NCBI GenBank assembly: GCA_032207245.1
Contig: CM063510.1
Coordinates: 43,976,056 to 44,040,055 of the forward strand
Reading direction: 5' to 3'
Length of the DNA: 64,000 bases
Origin: Pardosa pseudoannulata
Taxonomy: Eukaryota > Arthropoda > Arachnida > Araneae > Lycosidae
In this document: one piece after another, positions 1-14,113 of the stretch
Numbering within the stretch: position 1 is the first letter of the stretch
Layout of the letters: every line of letters starts with the position of its first letter
Translations under genes and position numbers: made by a program
The notes under the pieces: generated by a model
Seen by the model: only the letters and a program-made list of their open reading frames with translations
Databases searched by the model: none
What the model was told of the DNA's origin: nothing

Positions 1-2295
1 AGTGGTATTAGCGGGGTTGTGGGAGATTCATCCTTTCATATTATTGCTGTATGCAATTTATACATATAAGAATTACTCTAATAATTTCGAGATGGGAGTT
101 GAAGGGAGAAAGATCTTCCCTATGGAAAATTTCTGGCTACGCCGCAGTATCTCAGTAGCACGTACAGTGTGCGACTGGAATTCCAATATTATTCGTCGGT
201 GACATTATCATGGTACCCCCAATTAATTCCATAATTACAATAACTCCCTATTAACTAAATTAATAATTTTGTTAAAGTTAAATCATTTTTAAGACAATTT
301 TAATAAAAATGTAATTAAAGTATAAAAATTTTAGTTTTTATAAATCTATTTTTAGTAAGATAGTCATAAACTCTCATTAATAAATGATTTCCCAACAGAT
401 ATGTAATACAATAATTATTCTACTATATATCATTAAAAACTGCCTAATGAACTGTGGAATATTTAAAACCGGAAGGTATACATAAAACTTAAGTTACGTT
501 CCAGTAAATAATTCGGTGTATGAAAAACTTTTTTTTTCTCATCCATTCCATCAACTTAGTTTCTCAAATTTGCATATTCAAAGATTTCATGCAACTTATT
601 TTTTTTTAAATCTGTGTGAAATTAGAAAATTTAGACCAGAAAAATTTTATGATGCTTTCTAGAATTTAAATTCCTTATACAAAAATTATTCTGAGCTTAA
701 GAGGTATAATGCTATTTCATATTTTGTTTATTTTATGTAATACTTTAAACGTTGTAATTATTTTTTGTTTTTACAGTCTTTCCAGTAAAGTAAATTCTGT
801 TTGAACAGTTCATTTAATTAAAATTTAAAGTTGGAACAAAATTAGTTGGATTTTAAAGTTTTTCAGGTTTTTTTTTAATATATATGTCCCAAAATATTTT
901 CTAGATTTATCAAAGCCTATATTCATAAATTTAAAAATATTTGCAAGATTATATTTATAAAAACAATAACTGGCTCTTCCAGGAAAAAATAATGAAATTT
1001 GAATATTTCTTCGATATATTTGACCATGGAGAAATACTTGATGATACCATGCAGAGATTTATTATATGCGTTCTGGAACACATGTGTAAAAAATATCGTA
1101 AAAAACTGTCGATTTGCATCATACCAGTGTATTCTAATAAGTAGTTCATGGACGTATTAAAAATGAAATACTGAAATTTTTTTATGAAATTCCATTGCAA
1201 TTTTAGAAGAATTAAAATATATTGCTTTAGAAATTTATTTCGAAATCAAAATTGCAAATTACGTTACTAAAGCAAAAATTTAATGAATTCGAAAAACCAT
1301 CTAGAGAAGAACTGATGCTACAAAGATTCAAAGGCGTATCATGAATACTCCATGATTAAAAATAAAAGCTTTTGACATGGGATATCGTGTTCTGCGTATT
1401 ACAGAAGAAATATCTTAGCCATTATCCGTTCAGAATGTAACGATCTTAACAATATACTTTTTGTCTGCGTGAAATCTGTAATAATCAGGTTAATGCTTTT
1501 AAAATGCAAGACATCTGCTTTCGATGTTAATTACTTTCATAGGCATTTTAAGAGTTTTTTAGATGAATTGTCCATTTCTTAACCTTCCCTCAAGAAAAAG
1601 GACTAATGTTTCGCATCAGATGATGATGAGGACTATGATGATCATCATCATAGTGATGATGATGCCAAGCTACTCTACTTCACGAAAAGGGGTATATAAG
1701 ACAGTAAAATAGGTTCACTAGCTGACATAATCTATGTTATTTTATTTCGCTTTATATCAAACTAGTATCAAGTCCCGAAAATTATTCACTTTTTTTAAAA
1801 AACTCTACTTTCTCAGACCTTTTTATTGAGATATAAAGTACATGCAATTTTATCAGCAATTCAAATGTAAGGAAAAATACCTTTTCTAAGTTGTCTTTTA
1901 TGGGTAATTAATTAAAATCAGTTATTGGAATGAATTCGACAATCTCGTATAGAACAACTGTGTAGTGTTCGTTCTATGGTTCTGTAACATAAAAAATAAC
2001 GAACGTTTTCTAAAATGACATTGCTGTTAGTGGAATTTCGAGTAAATTATATTTCTAGCATTCAAATTGAATTATTTCTATTGCAACAAAAAAAAAAATA
2101 AAACATATATTCTTATATTAAGTTTTTAAAATTCTATATTTCGAGAATATTTAAGGCATATTCATAGTACAAAACTTTTGATAATCTGTAAAATATTAAA
2201 TTTTTCAAACATCAATACTAAAATACTTTTATAAAGAAAAGCAGCACAAAATATATCAAATTTATACCCTAGATTGGCCTTATTATTGGAATCAA
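1..2295. other. AT-rich non-coding sequence, no gene seen
   Basis: No coding region that I can support. Homopolymer T and A runs are common and short reading frames show no family resemblance. The only local structure noted is a GAT/ATC palindrome at 1633-1653 inside a short GAT-rich stretch. Confidence 0.6.
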
Positions 2296-2301
2296 TTACC
2301 A

Positions 2302-2356
2302 AATTCATTAGATGAAATATTAATTTTTATTTATATTTCATTTTAATTTTGTAAAA
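2302..2356 (+). repeat. short dispersed repeat, copy 1
   Basis: About 55 bases centred on GAAATATTAATTTTTATTT recur at 3039-3091 in the same orientation with a few substitutions. The second copy lies between a (TG)n and a (TC)n array. Origin unknown. Confidence 0.5.
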
Positions 2357-2905
2357 TAAGCATGTCCCCAAACATACTGTTCATATGCGTATTTTTGTGA
2401 AAACTCTTGATTCCGGAATTAGAATGGGTGCAAATGATTTTCTCTAGCAGGGGTGTAGCGGAAATATTTCGAGCGAATTTTTTCCTCCTTCAACACATAT
2501 CTTGAAATTATTGCAGCAATCTAATATAATACATATATACAAACATTTTTATCGGGTAATATAAACCCCACGTCCCCTCTTTTGTATTCGTCAGTTTACC
2601 ACATATATCTAAGCACTCAAAAACTGAAACTTTTTTTATACCGCTTATAGATTTAACGGGAATTTGAATAACATCTTACCGCAGTGAGTGGTACACATCT
2701 CCCTAACAAAGCAAAGTTGGTTTAATATAAACCGCATTTGGCTAATCCTCCTGTAAAATATTTATGAAATTCCAAAATTAAGTGGAAAAGGGATAAAGAA
2801 AATATTCGTGTAAAACATAGTTCAAGGTGCAACAGTTTTATGATAAACATGAAAAAGTTTATTATAGTACTATCCCTATAGTGTTTTGAAGATAAATTAT
2901 TTCAC

Positions 2906-3019
<114 letters not shown>

Positions 3020-3038
3020 CGTATGCATATGTATATTC

Positions 3039-3091
3039 ACTAGACGAAATATTAATTTTTATTTCTATATCATCGCAATTTTGTAATATAT
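3039..3091 (+). repeat. short dispersed repeat, copy 2
   Basis: Second copy of the approximately 55-base AT-rich segment at 2302-2356, in direct orientation. Confidence 0.5.
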
Positions 3092-3102
3092 GTATATATG
3101 TG

Positions 3103-3627
<525 letters not shown>

Positions 3628-3648
3628 ACATATATACACATAACAGGG

Positions 3649-3965
3649 GCACTTGCTTATTAAGCATTCAACTATACAGAACCATGGATTTTGTTGACCA
3701 TTTAATTATGGGAGCACCATATAGACAGCCAACATTACTCCCTAAGGGCACAACAAATAAGCAAAGTTGTTCCTCATAATTTTGAAGCAGGAGTCAAACA
3801 GAAGGCCCACCCCCCTTGGAATGTCACCTCCAGAGGTATTACTTGAAAACTTGAATGATATTGCAACCAAGAACCTATTTTACGTGCCATACCCGCCATT
3901 AATGAACACGGCAGATCTTTGTTCAGCTCGAGCCTTTATCCCATAAACCTCCAGTTATGAGATAT
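3649..3965 (+). repeat. dispersed repeat E, copy 1
   Basis: Homologous in direct orientation to 53693-53990, with shared blocks such as TTTTGTTGACCAT, CCTATTTTAC and CCATTAATGAAC. It follows repeat A after about 20 bases here. The other copy lacks repeat A, so I treat them as separate families. Class unknown. Confidence 0.7.
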
Positions 3966-5290
3966 CCTCCTTTGCAGACTAAGCAACTACGGTTAGATTG
4001 TTCCAAAATAAATAAGATGCTTATCGGGGACAGTAATAAGCCGCAAGCTGGATCCATCTGCTGAGCAATATTGATATGCCAAATAAGGAAAGAATTAAAA
4101 GACGGTCAGTGTTAAAGTTTCACCTTTGAACTATCCAAGCGTTCATATGCCTACGGCTGTTTGTGCTGTCCGAGACTCACCTGGTAAGAAGAATCATTAT
4201 TTATTAATGGTCTTTGCTAGAATGAATTACTAAGATTTACACTCCGGATCCAGTGCAAAGGTGTTGTATTACTCCTGTGATTGTATCGCATAATGAATAT
4301 GGGGAGGAGGAGGAGGTAGAAAATAAGACACTATATGGAAGGGAAAAAAGTTCTCAGACTTGGAAGAAATGAGATTGAAGACGCTGTTCGGTGAGTCAGC
4401 GAAGCATGCCTTTAAGGGTGATGGGCTGAACGGATAGACACCTGTTCTTTTTTTTCAAAGTAGGATACTTTAGCAATGATCTCAGGTTTTACCACCAAAA
4501 ACATAGAGAAGAACAGGATTCATTTGCTGAGGGTCGAAGAAAAACGGCAGTATTGCGCCATGCACGCCTCAAAGCAACTTTTTGGGGTATTATAACTGTC
4601 AGGTTATTTATTGTAAATATACGTGACATCATTTATTTTTATGCTTCAAATTTTTACGCCACGGAATTTATCTCTCATACCTAACAAAGGATTTTTATTT
4701 ATTTTTTTTTCAGAACTTTTTTTTATTATTACATTGAAAATATTTCAATTGAGCCAAATGACCTAAAAAAAATGTCTTATTTTGCTTTTTTTTAAAGGTT
4801 CGAAATTTACTTCTGAGAGATGCCATAGTAGTTTATTTGGTTAAAAACATATAAAGGGATATAAAATAATATATTTGTAGAAGAAGGTTAAAGAATTGTG
4901 ATTCAGAACAATTTTGTTCGGGCGCCATTCAGTTGATTTTAATTTATGTTTAATACACTCACATCGCAAATAAAGAGTTGGTGTGAAAAGTATATAAATC
5001 ATGATTAGAATAACGGCAACTACTTTAATCATATATATGCTCTTCCATGAATATTCATAAATTTATATGTTAATTATTAATATAATAATGGCAACTATTA
5101 AGCGTTAAAACCTGTATTAAAGTATCTAATTCATATGGTATTTAGTAACAACTACAATGAATAATTTTCTGAATAAAGTCATATATTAGTATCATCACAT
5201 CTTTGTAAATTTTCCAATCCTTTTTTAAATGTGTTATCTGAAGGTATCATCTAAAACAACACATTAACTATCTTATTATGTGTATATTTG
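3966..5290. other. non-coding sequence, no gene seen
   Basis: Mixed-composition sequence to about 4590, then AT-rich sequence. No repeat copy elsewhere in the window and no supported coding region was found. Confidence 0.5.
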
Positions 5291-5296
5291 GACACA

Positions 5297-5318
5297 CATA
5301 TACATATATGCATATCAC

Positions 5319-5395
<77 letters not shown>

Positions 5396-5436
5396 TGTAT
5401 GTAAATACATACATACATATATATGTGTATATATAA

Positions 5437-5487
<51 letters not shown>

Positions 5488-5581
5488 CATATATATATAC
5501 ATATATATACTGAAAAAGTATATATATGTATATATATGTATTATATACATACATATATATAAATGTTTTTATATATAAATA

Positions 5582-5640
<59 letters not shown>
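5297..5640. repeat. complex TA / TACA microsatellite cluster
   Basis: Runs of pure TA are separated by TACATA and TATGTA variants and short unique islands. Reading frames of 70-107 codons across this block on both strands are only translations of the repeat (Tyr-Ile-Tyr-Ile) and are not genes. Confidence 0.95.
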
Positions 5641-5641
<1 letters not shown>

Positions 5642-5800
5642 TATGAAGAAACCTAAGTAATTTCCATCGTGGCTCCATTAAAACGAAGCAAAGTCCAACA
5701 TAGACTGACATAAAATGACATTTGAATTTATTAAGACTGACTTAAAATGAACGTCTTTACATGACAAAAGCAAAGCATCGAATGGTCTCGAAAACACACT
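5641..5800 (-). repeat. dispersed repeat B, copy 1, with TA array at its end
   Basis: Closely related to 8341-8490 in the same orientation. Shared blocks include TGGCTCCATTAAA, AAGCAAAGTCCAACATAGA and ACAAAAGCAAAGCATCGAAT. On the minus strand the repeat contains TTAATAAA and ends directly in the (TA)n array, the layout of a transcript-derived element whose tail is a TA microsatellite. That reading is inference. Confidence 0.75.
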
Positions 5801-5807
5801 TCGCCCA

Positions 5808-6115
5808 ACAGCGAGGGATCACGGGGATTTTTTCCCATGAGAACAGCAGCCTAGTTAGCGTTCCGCAGAAATTTAAACATTGGAAGAGTACACCCTTTTC
5901 TCTGGGGAAGCTGAAAAACGGGGCGAGTGGACAGAAAATTGGCATTTATTCTAGCATTAGTTTTGGGAGGCTGGTAAAAAGAATGTAAGTCGGCGAACTT
6001 CTCCTACAAATGATATTTTGTGGCTGGGAAATTAGGTAAGAAAGAATGAAGATGGAAAAAGGAGAATTTTAGATAGATATTTAAAGTGTAATAATTTTGA
6101 TTTATATGTATATAC
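5808..6115 (+). repeat. dispersed repeat B2, copy 1
   Basis: Homologous in direct orientation to 46153-46470. Shared blocks include AGTCGGCGAAC, TGGGAAATTAG and GGAGAATTTTAGATAGATAT. Both copies run into microsatellite DNA on the right (a TA/GA tract here, TA then GATA at the other copy). A 75-codon frame overlapping it has no resemblance to a known family. Confidence 0.7.
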
Positions 6116-6119
6116 AAAA

Positions 6120-7696
6120 AGAGAGAGAAAGAGAGAGATACTAAGCTAAAATTTCATTTAATGTATAAATGAATGATACAAATATTTCCGCATAACTTGA
6201 CAAAATATTTTAAATCTGCATTCGGGATAATTTCAACCTAGACTAAACTTGACTATTCATGAATTTATATATTGCAACTGTGTGATGTTGGAGAAGATTG
6301 TACGCAGAATGCATGATTTAACAACGCACTGAACAAATTCATTTTTATAGCTAATTTTTTTTTTAAATTTTCCGCAAATATTTTTTTTTAAATTTTTAAT
6401 TAATAAAGAAGTTTTTTGTGAAGGTTGTTAAGGATTTACCATTCCACAAGTCTTTGAACTGGTTCTAAAAATAAAAAGCATGGTTTTTCTCCATCTTACA
6501 CAATCTTAGCCAGCACCACGCGTTACGATTTTTTTTTCTCTCTCTCCTTTTTTCCCCCTTTTAATAAAAGAAGGGGTATATTCTAAAGTAAGAGATATTC
6601 TACGACTTACTTTTTCGTATGAAATGTTCTAAATTCTATTCTTTTATTCATCCTATTCGTATTCAAGGAAGTTTGAAAGACAGTCAAGGTCGCGGCAAGT
6701 AATTCTATAAAGTAGGTGGCAGCGGAGCGGGTTTAACGGTTGCCCGTATGTAGGACAAAAGCTGTGAAGAAAAATTTTTAGAGAGAGAGAGAGAGATAAT
6801 AAAAAAAAGTAAGACAGTTTGATGCTCGTAAATGGCTGAACTGGATTCTTTAAACCGATATGTGATTGCGCTTGTAACAGAACAGGTGCACCAGAAAATA
6901 ACGTTTCGAAACCCTTGTATATCCTTATTGTTTTAACTGTGCGATAATAATCTGTTTAAAAACCAACGTGTAAAAGCCTCGATAGCTTGGAGCCGTTTTT
7001 ATTTACAGTTAAAATTGCTGTACAGTAAAACTGTACCTCGCATTTCTTCGTCAAATATGTCAAACCTAAAACTCAACTTTTCAAAGCAGGCCACTAAACA
7101 GAAAGGCTTGTTAAACTGATATCTTTTTTTCTTTAAAATGAAAATTAAAGAATAACGTTACCCTCCCAGATTATTCAGCAGTAATACTCCTTCAAGTAGG
7201 TTTCGCTTTAACGCCTCAACGAACTTTTGCCTATAATTTCATAAGATTATTACTAGAACATAAGTAGTCGCCTTGCAAATTACTCTTTGTAGAAAAATGT
7301 AGAACCACCTTTGTTTTGGTATCTACTTTTATATTGCTAAAATTAGCAACATATTGAAGAGATTTTCAGACTCTTAATAATTTTCTCATAAGTAATTACA
7401 GTTTGTATGAACAATAAATTGTTGGTTCCGTTTTTAATAATATTTCACTCTCTACAATTATTCTTAAAGCTTCTTAGATCTACTATATTTTCATTTTCTG
7501 TAGCTTAAACTTATTTTGAAAAATATTATTTTAATTTGTCGTTTTGAAACGTTTTGAATTTTTTTTTCTTAATATAAATGCATATACACCCTTTCTGTCC
7601 TCTCCTCATATATCTATGTATAATCAGACCCGACATATATACATATGTGAATATAAATATTTTTACATATGTATATACATAAATAAGTATATATGC

Positions 7697-7700
<4 letters not shown>
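6120..7700. other. non-coding sequence, no gene seen
   Basis: Two short (GA)n tracts near 6120-6138 and 6780-6797. Otherwise unique AT-rich sequence without supported coding or repeat copies. Confidence 0.5.

Positions 7701-7702
<2 letters not shown>

Positions 7703-7767
<65 letters not shown>
7703..7767. repeat. (TA)n microsatellite
   Basis: Pure alternating TA. It lies just upstream of repeat D copy 1. Confidence 0.95.
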
Positions 7768-7773
<6 letters not shown>

Positions 7774-7787
7774 AAATTAAAATCCCT

Positions 7788-8340
<553 letters not shown>

Positions 8341-8343
<3 letters not shown>

Positions 8344-8490
8344 GAGGAAACTTAAGTAATTTCCGTCTTGGCTCCATTAAATAGAAGCAAAGTCCAACAT
8401 AGAAGAACTTTGAAGTTTATTAAGACTGACTAAAAATGAAAGTCTTTACAGGACAAAAGCAAAGCATCGAATGATCACGAAAGCACACTT
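8341..8490 (-). repeat. dispersed repeat B, copy 2
   Basis: Second copy of repeat B (see 5641-5800). It has an 11-12 base deletion relative to copy 1 and keeps the minus-strand TTAATAAA ahead of the TA tail. Confidence 0.75.
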
Positions 8491-8879
8491 TTATTACATA
8501 TTTCGTCTTCACTACGTTACGTCTTCACTATCATTTGTATCCAGGCCCTCTTTAATTGCCAATGCCTCCAGCGTTTTGATCTCATCAGTTTAAAATTTTG
8601 GGTTAAATGCTACAGAAGATGAAATTGCGATTCTATCCTCCTCTACACGCTAAACCAACTATCATGATTTTTAATTGAATTTGCTAGTTACCGTTTACTA
8701 TGAGAAGTTTGTAAACACTTCAAGAAAATAATACCAGTATTAGAAGAGATAAAGTATTTTTCTAATATCCCTGCTTTGCAACAAGCGAGTTTTTACCCTT
8801 CTTAAAGAAGACCTGCAATCCGAAACTCAGTTATGATCCAGATATTCAAAAAAAAGGCAATAAAACAGATTAATAAATC

Positions 8880-9410
8880 TTATATTCATCAGCGGTTGAA
8901 ACAGATTGCCCGGGAAAGAGAAAAATGAAAAGATTCTGGGAGGGGAAAGCGGCCTCTCTCCGAATACCTTGCCTCATTTACACCCGGATCTATCCGATGT
9001 AATGGAGTCCGAAGCACTAGTCCTGGTCATTCCACGGACTGGCGATCACTCGCCAAATATGGTAACCCCTTTCTGGTTGAAGTTTAATTCGGCATTTGTA
9101 ACTGACTGCCCTTTTAAAGGCCGTCCGCTCCCGCTCCTCCAAACAACGCTGTAGGAGTTTTCCCTCGAAGTTTAAAAAGCTTGAACTTTGGGTTCTCTTC
9201 CGCATTTCTTGCGATGACGCACTTTTTGCGTCGGTAGAAAACTTTGGAAGGAGTGCGAGGCACACGTATTTATCAGGAAAGGAACTTCTCTGGGCTGCCC
9301 CCGTAACAGTATTTTCATCCTCTCTGTGACCGTCATTTACGTGTGACCGGTGATTCATGACAGGATTGTGTGGTAGATTGTATCTGTGTAATGCAAGTCG
9401 TTGAAATGCT
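8880..9410. other. GC-balanced unique island
   Basis: GC and CpG are visibly higher than in the surroundings and there are no simple repeats. It holds overlapping frames of 82 (plus) and 113 (minus) codons without recognisable motifs. It could be conserved non-coding DNA or an unrecognised old element. Coding status is not supported. Confidence 0.35.
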
Positions 9411-9684
9411 GTCCCTCAGCACAAAAATTAAAAGGTTCCAAGCGTCCTTAGACAAAAGCGTGCTGCAAATTATAAATTGCTTAAATATCAATATCGGAAT
9501 AAAATAGATCAACATAGAAAATATTTGAGTGGTTGATTCAAATTTTATTTTGATTTCGCTGTTTATGCCGCCCTTTTATAGCACCGCCTCCTGCGGCTTT
9601 CTCTTTGCATCATGTCACACCATGGCTCAGATTCATGCAACAAAATGGCCTAGAGACCATCTCCAGCAAAAAAGCGAATACTTT

Positions 9685-9900
<216 letters not shown>

Positions 9901-10085
9901 TTTAACTAAGGCAGGCTTAGCTGCCTGGGGTAGCCACAGCTCTGTCTGCGGAATGTGCACACTGCTCTCTGCTCAGATCACTGCTCGTGAGCCGTATTTA
10001 TGTGGCTAACTTCTCACGCCGCGTCATTCTCAATGAAGAATCCATAATAAAAATCTTTTAAAATTAATCTACAATTTAAATCCTG

Positions 10086-10127
<42 letters not shown>
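10086..10127. repeat. (CA)n-(TA)n compound microsatellite
   Basis: About 25 bases of CA followed by 17 bases of TA. Confidence 0.95.
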
Positions 10128-10129
10128 GC

Positions 10130-12350
10130 TTACATCCACGTTTATGAATAAATGTAGGCTTGTATATTTAAGCTCATAAATGAATAAACCTATGTAAAGT
10201 GGAATTGTTGCATGAATTGGTTTATTTAAGGCTAACTAAGCGGGCAGAGCCATTTTTTCGCATCTTCAGCAGCACAGGACAACAAACCATAGCCGCGTGG
10301 CTAAAAGGGAGTGTTTTATTGCTTTTATCGTTATCAAACTCACATTAGAATAGAGTTGTCCAACCCCAAAGACTGTGTGGGCTTCTTAGGAAATAATGCA
10401 TATTTTTTTCCGGCTTACCATATTTTGTGTTCATTTATATATATAATTTAATTAAAAAAGATTTCCAAAATATCACAGAAGCATGATACATGACCAGCTG
10501 TATAACAATTAAAACCCTGGTTTGATTCTGTAAAATTTCCACTTCGGAATGAACTTGACGTTAAGAAAATCATAAAGAAGAATCTTTCCCTCAAATGGAA
10601 AATCCCAGTTGACACCTCTCTGACATTAAAATGTCATGCATATTCTAATACCCTTTCGGAACTCTGTTGGAGCCTTTGGTGCTAGACTAGCGATTTTATG
10701 ATCAAAAGAAAGGGGGCTCAGATATAGATATGGCGAGAAATAGCTCCATTAAAAATAGCCCTGTAAAAAATGGAGTCAGCTTGTTCTGGGCTCCCATGGA
10801 GTGAGGGGTTTAAAGCTAATTGTACTACCATCCCGCGTTATTGAATAATAGATATATAACTTATACTGCCTTTCAGTTTGGCCCAAGATGGGACCTCAAT
10901 AAGAGATCGTTTCACACGACATTCCTAAATAACGATATCAGTACACACAATAAAAAATAGCATTAAAATATTTTTAAACTCGGATACCTTTTTTAAATTC
11001 AGCTTTTTAAAATATTCCTTGCAAACTACTTTTTAATTTTTTTCTTATTTTTAACTTACTATTACTTAAAAATTATTTTTGAATAGATATTGGGAACTAT
11101 TTTCTTGAATGACTGAACAGTTAATTTATAGGAAATTATTTTTTGTCTTAACTTAGAATTTTCAAGAAAAATTGAAACTTTTTAAAGTTAAAACGAGTTA
11201 ATTGTCTTAATAAAGTCGAAATTTAAAACTCTTCAGATTTATTATAATGTATAATAGGAATGTTTGGGGAAGCATTTTGCAAACAAAATTAAGTACCAAA
11301 GTAAATTCTAAACATTAACAAATTAATCTATAAAAGATAATTTTTCAAAATTCCTACTTGATATTAAAAAATATTTTAATGTGACTGATTTATTTAAACT
11401 GTAAACTAATATATGTGTAAAGCATTTCATAACTCTAAGTTACTAATTTAGAAATAGGCTTTATAACTTTCACCATCTCCTTAAATTCGTTCATATTGAG
11501 CCAAACTGTAGCGAAACTTTTCTAAGAACAAACATATTTAGAAAATTGGCATAAATGTTACTGAAGGTATAATGCTTTAATGCTAACTAAAATGCTTTGA
11601 TATAATGTATCCTGATATTTGTTGTATATATCACTCGAAAATGTTTAAATTTTTCAATTCAAAATTGGACAAAAATTATGTAACATATTTTAAATATTTT
11701 TTTAATATTCTGTATAAAATACTTCTACTTCTTATTCTTTCAAATGCTATCCTTTATTTTTCCTTCTAATAAATTTTAAAACCACCTTACTTGAAAAATA
11801 TGTACTTCAATATTTTATTACATAAAAAACTTTTTATATCCGCTGAACTGGGAAATCCTGTTCAAATTTTTAAACTAAATCTTTAAAAATAATAGGACTT
11901 AATTTTTTTCTCATGTGTTTTAAAAAGTTAACTTTTAACTACGATGAAGTATTTTCTGAGAAAATACTATCCCTAGTTGTAATTTCAGTTAATTTTTACC
12001 TAGCTTGGTAAATGATCCTACAAGAAGCTTCGTCTATGAAGATACAAAAAAATTCACTGATTAGTTTTGATTTAGAAGTGTTAAAATATTTAGGAAAGAA
12101 ATCTTTGACATCGCCCAGCATCAGCAGTTAAAGGTTAAAAATGATTTCTTATTTTAAAATCAGGTTATGTTATTATCTTGATCACGAAATTTCTTCACTT
12201 TATATAGATTGTGAATTAATTCTCAGAAAATAAAAAAGTTTGGCCTTATTTGAGTAATATTTTTAAATTTTTCTCATACTTTAGTAAATATTAGGAATAC
12301 CAAACCATTTACATCACTTTGCAAAGAAATGTTAACATAAGTAATGTGTA
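10130..12350. other. AT-rich non-coding sequence, no gene seen
   Basis: Long AT-rich stretch with no supported coding region, no repeat copy elsewhere in the window and no microsatellite. Confidence 0.55.
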
Positions 12351-12359
12351 TATTCACAG

Positions 12360-13130
12360 AGAACTCAAAACGCCGCCAAAAGGCGAAGTTAAACTCTAGA
12401 AACTAAAAGAAGAACACTTAACAACTAGTCAAACAGAACCGTCCAAGAATTTTCTTTTTTATTGAGTTGACATCCTGTTCGGCTGTCTCTAGTCATCTTC
12501 CGACCTACCAGAAGGAATTTTTCGGTTCGATGTGACAAATAGCTTTCTGGGTGGAGAAAACATTCGAGCAGGACAGGAATCTTTGCCTCGGGCAAGATTT
12601 TAGAAAAAAAAATTCCCCCCAGAAAAAGAAAGGGAAAAAAACTGGGTCCCCCCTTATGTGGGCCTCACCTTAGTATGACAGGTGGAGCGGTTGACAGAGT
12701 ACCTGGGGAATGTTCGAGTGTTGGTAATGTTTGCAGAAGCGGGAAACTAACGCTGTTGCCTCAGGTGTATTCTTCGAAACTTCTCTCCCCCCCAATCGAG
12801 GTTTTTTTCGCACCCCCTACCTCTCGTTTCTCAGCAGGAATCTCGAGTTAGTTGTTTTAATGGGAGTGTATTATTTAACAGCCCGCATGGAAGTCTTCCA
12901 TTTCGGCCCCCTCCGTTCTTGCGTCAAGTATTCTTCGATCACAGATTCTGTGAAACTTCTTTCTAAGTAACGCCTCGGCGTTTTTGACGGGACAAGTCAT
13001 AGCACCTTTCTCTTCGATCGACAATCTTTTAGTTTCAGCTACGAATAGTTTTACGATCAGAATATTTTCCTTTTTAAAAGTTGACATCACTTTTCTCGGA
13101 GAAAGTTTATTGAATATTTTAGACACTGAA
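12360..13130. other. GC-balanced unique island
   Basis: Higher GC and CpG than the flanks, with C-rich runs near 12610-12660 and 12785. Frames of 75-83 codons overlap on both strands and show no family motif. It may be conserved non-coding DNA. Confidence 0.35.
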
Positions 13131-13219
13131 ACTAGAATTATTTTTTCAGTTTCAACATTACAGTTTTATTTCTACATCCATATACTCTCAATTAATAATG
13201 AGATTTTATAACTCTAGAG

Positions 13220-13699
13220 CAGAGATGGGCAAACTTTTTCAGTCGTTGGTCAAAAATCGAAAGAAAATAAGTTTGGCAGGCCAAGATAAATTTTTCTAAA
13301 ATTTTAAAAGCAATATACAAGTATTACGGTTTAAATATGTTAATGATATGAATGAAATTGCGATTTCATTTTTAAAAGTTCCTTATATTGAGGTTCGAAA
13401 GGAGATGTACTGATTTTAAAGAACGATGCTAAATGCTCATCTGTCAGTCTTCTTCTAAAATTATTCTTTCTAAGGCTCAAAGTTGAAAACACTTGTTCAC
13501 ATATACGTAGCAAATATACCGCTTATCTTCTGGGCGTGAGATAATAAATTTGGGATATAATATTTAAAGAAAGTGGAAAAGGGGATTGATATATAATGTA
13601 TAAATATATATTTCTTTTAATTTGCCTCGGACCGGCAACTTAAAATTCTATCCGCGGGCCGGAAAAAACCTTCCGGCGGCCGGAGTTTGTCCATCCCTG
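13220..13699 (-). mobile_element. hAT-like non-autonomous element, copy 1 (480 bp)
   Basis: The element is bounded by an 8-bp target-site duplication CTCTAGAG (13212-13219 and 13700-13707), which fits the hAT target preference nTnnnnAn. Imperfect terminal inverted repeats begin CAGAGATGGGCAAACTTT on the left and read CAGGGATGGACAAACTCC from the right. Two further copies of nearly the same length lie at 36845-37345 and 55397-55890 in the same orientation, so this is a fixed deletion derivative. The minus strand keeps the 3' end of a hAT transposase gene (separate entry). It lacks the catalytic part and depends on an enzyme supplied in trans. The perfect duplication suggests it is the least disturbed insertion of the three. 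Confidence 0.9.
13340..13530 (-). pseudogene. hAT transposase C-terminal remnant (dimerisation region)
   Basis: The minus strand gives an uninterrupted frame of about 60 codons that begins just after a stop and ends at TAA (13340-13342). It includes ICEQVFSTLSLRKNNF followed by RRRLTDEHLASFF. This pattern (C-E-x-x-F-S, a basic stretch, then R-L-T-D-E-H-L) is the C-terminal dimerisation region of hAT transposases, most like the group related to the vertebrate GTF2IRD2 and SPIN-type transposases. The catalytic RNase-H-like domain and the BED zinc finger are absent and there is no start codon in context. It is a leftover of the source element, not a host gene. Whether the segment is ever transcribed cannot be seen. 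Confidence 0.85.
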
Positions 13700-14113
13700 C
13701 TCTAGAGTAAACGTTAAGTGTATTATGGTTATTTGATGATCAAAATTCAAATGACTGAGTTCTACATCCCTTTAATTTTTATATTTAAACAATTTCGTTT
13801 AACGGTATCAAATTTTATTTTAAAATATTAATAACACGTAGTCTTATATTTTCTATACAATGGAAATCTGTTTTTTTTTTATGCAAAATATTAATAGAAA
13901 TAACACGTTTTGATTTTACATTTATCAAAATATAGAGTTTGTTTCAAGTTTAATGCAGCAAATAAAATGTTCCTGAGTATAAAAATATTTAAAATTTAGA
14001 GACATCTGCCTTCTTAATTCCCGCCTGAGTTTTTTATTTTCTTTTTTCTTTTTATTTTTTTATGTTAATGGGGGCAAAGGACTTTTTAAATAATTTTTTG
14101 TTTCTTTTTTTTT

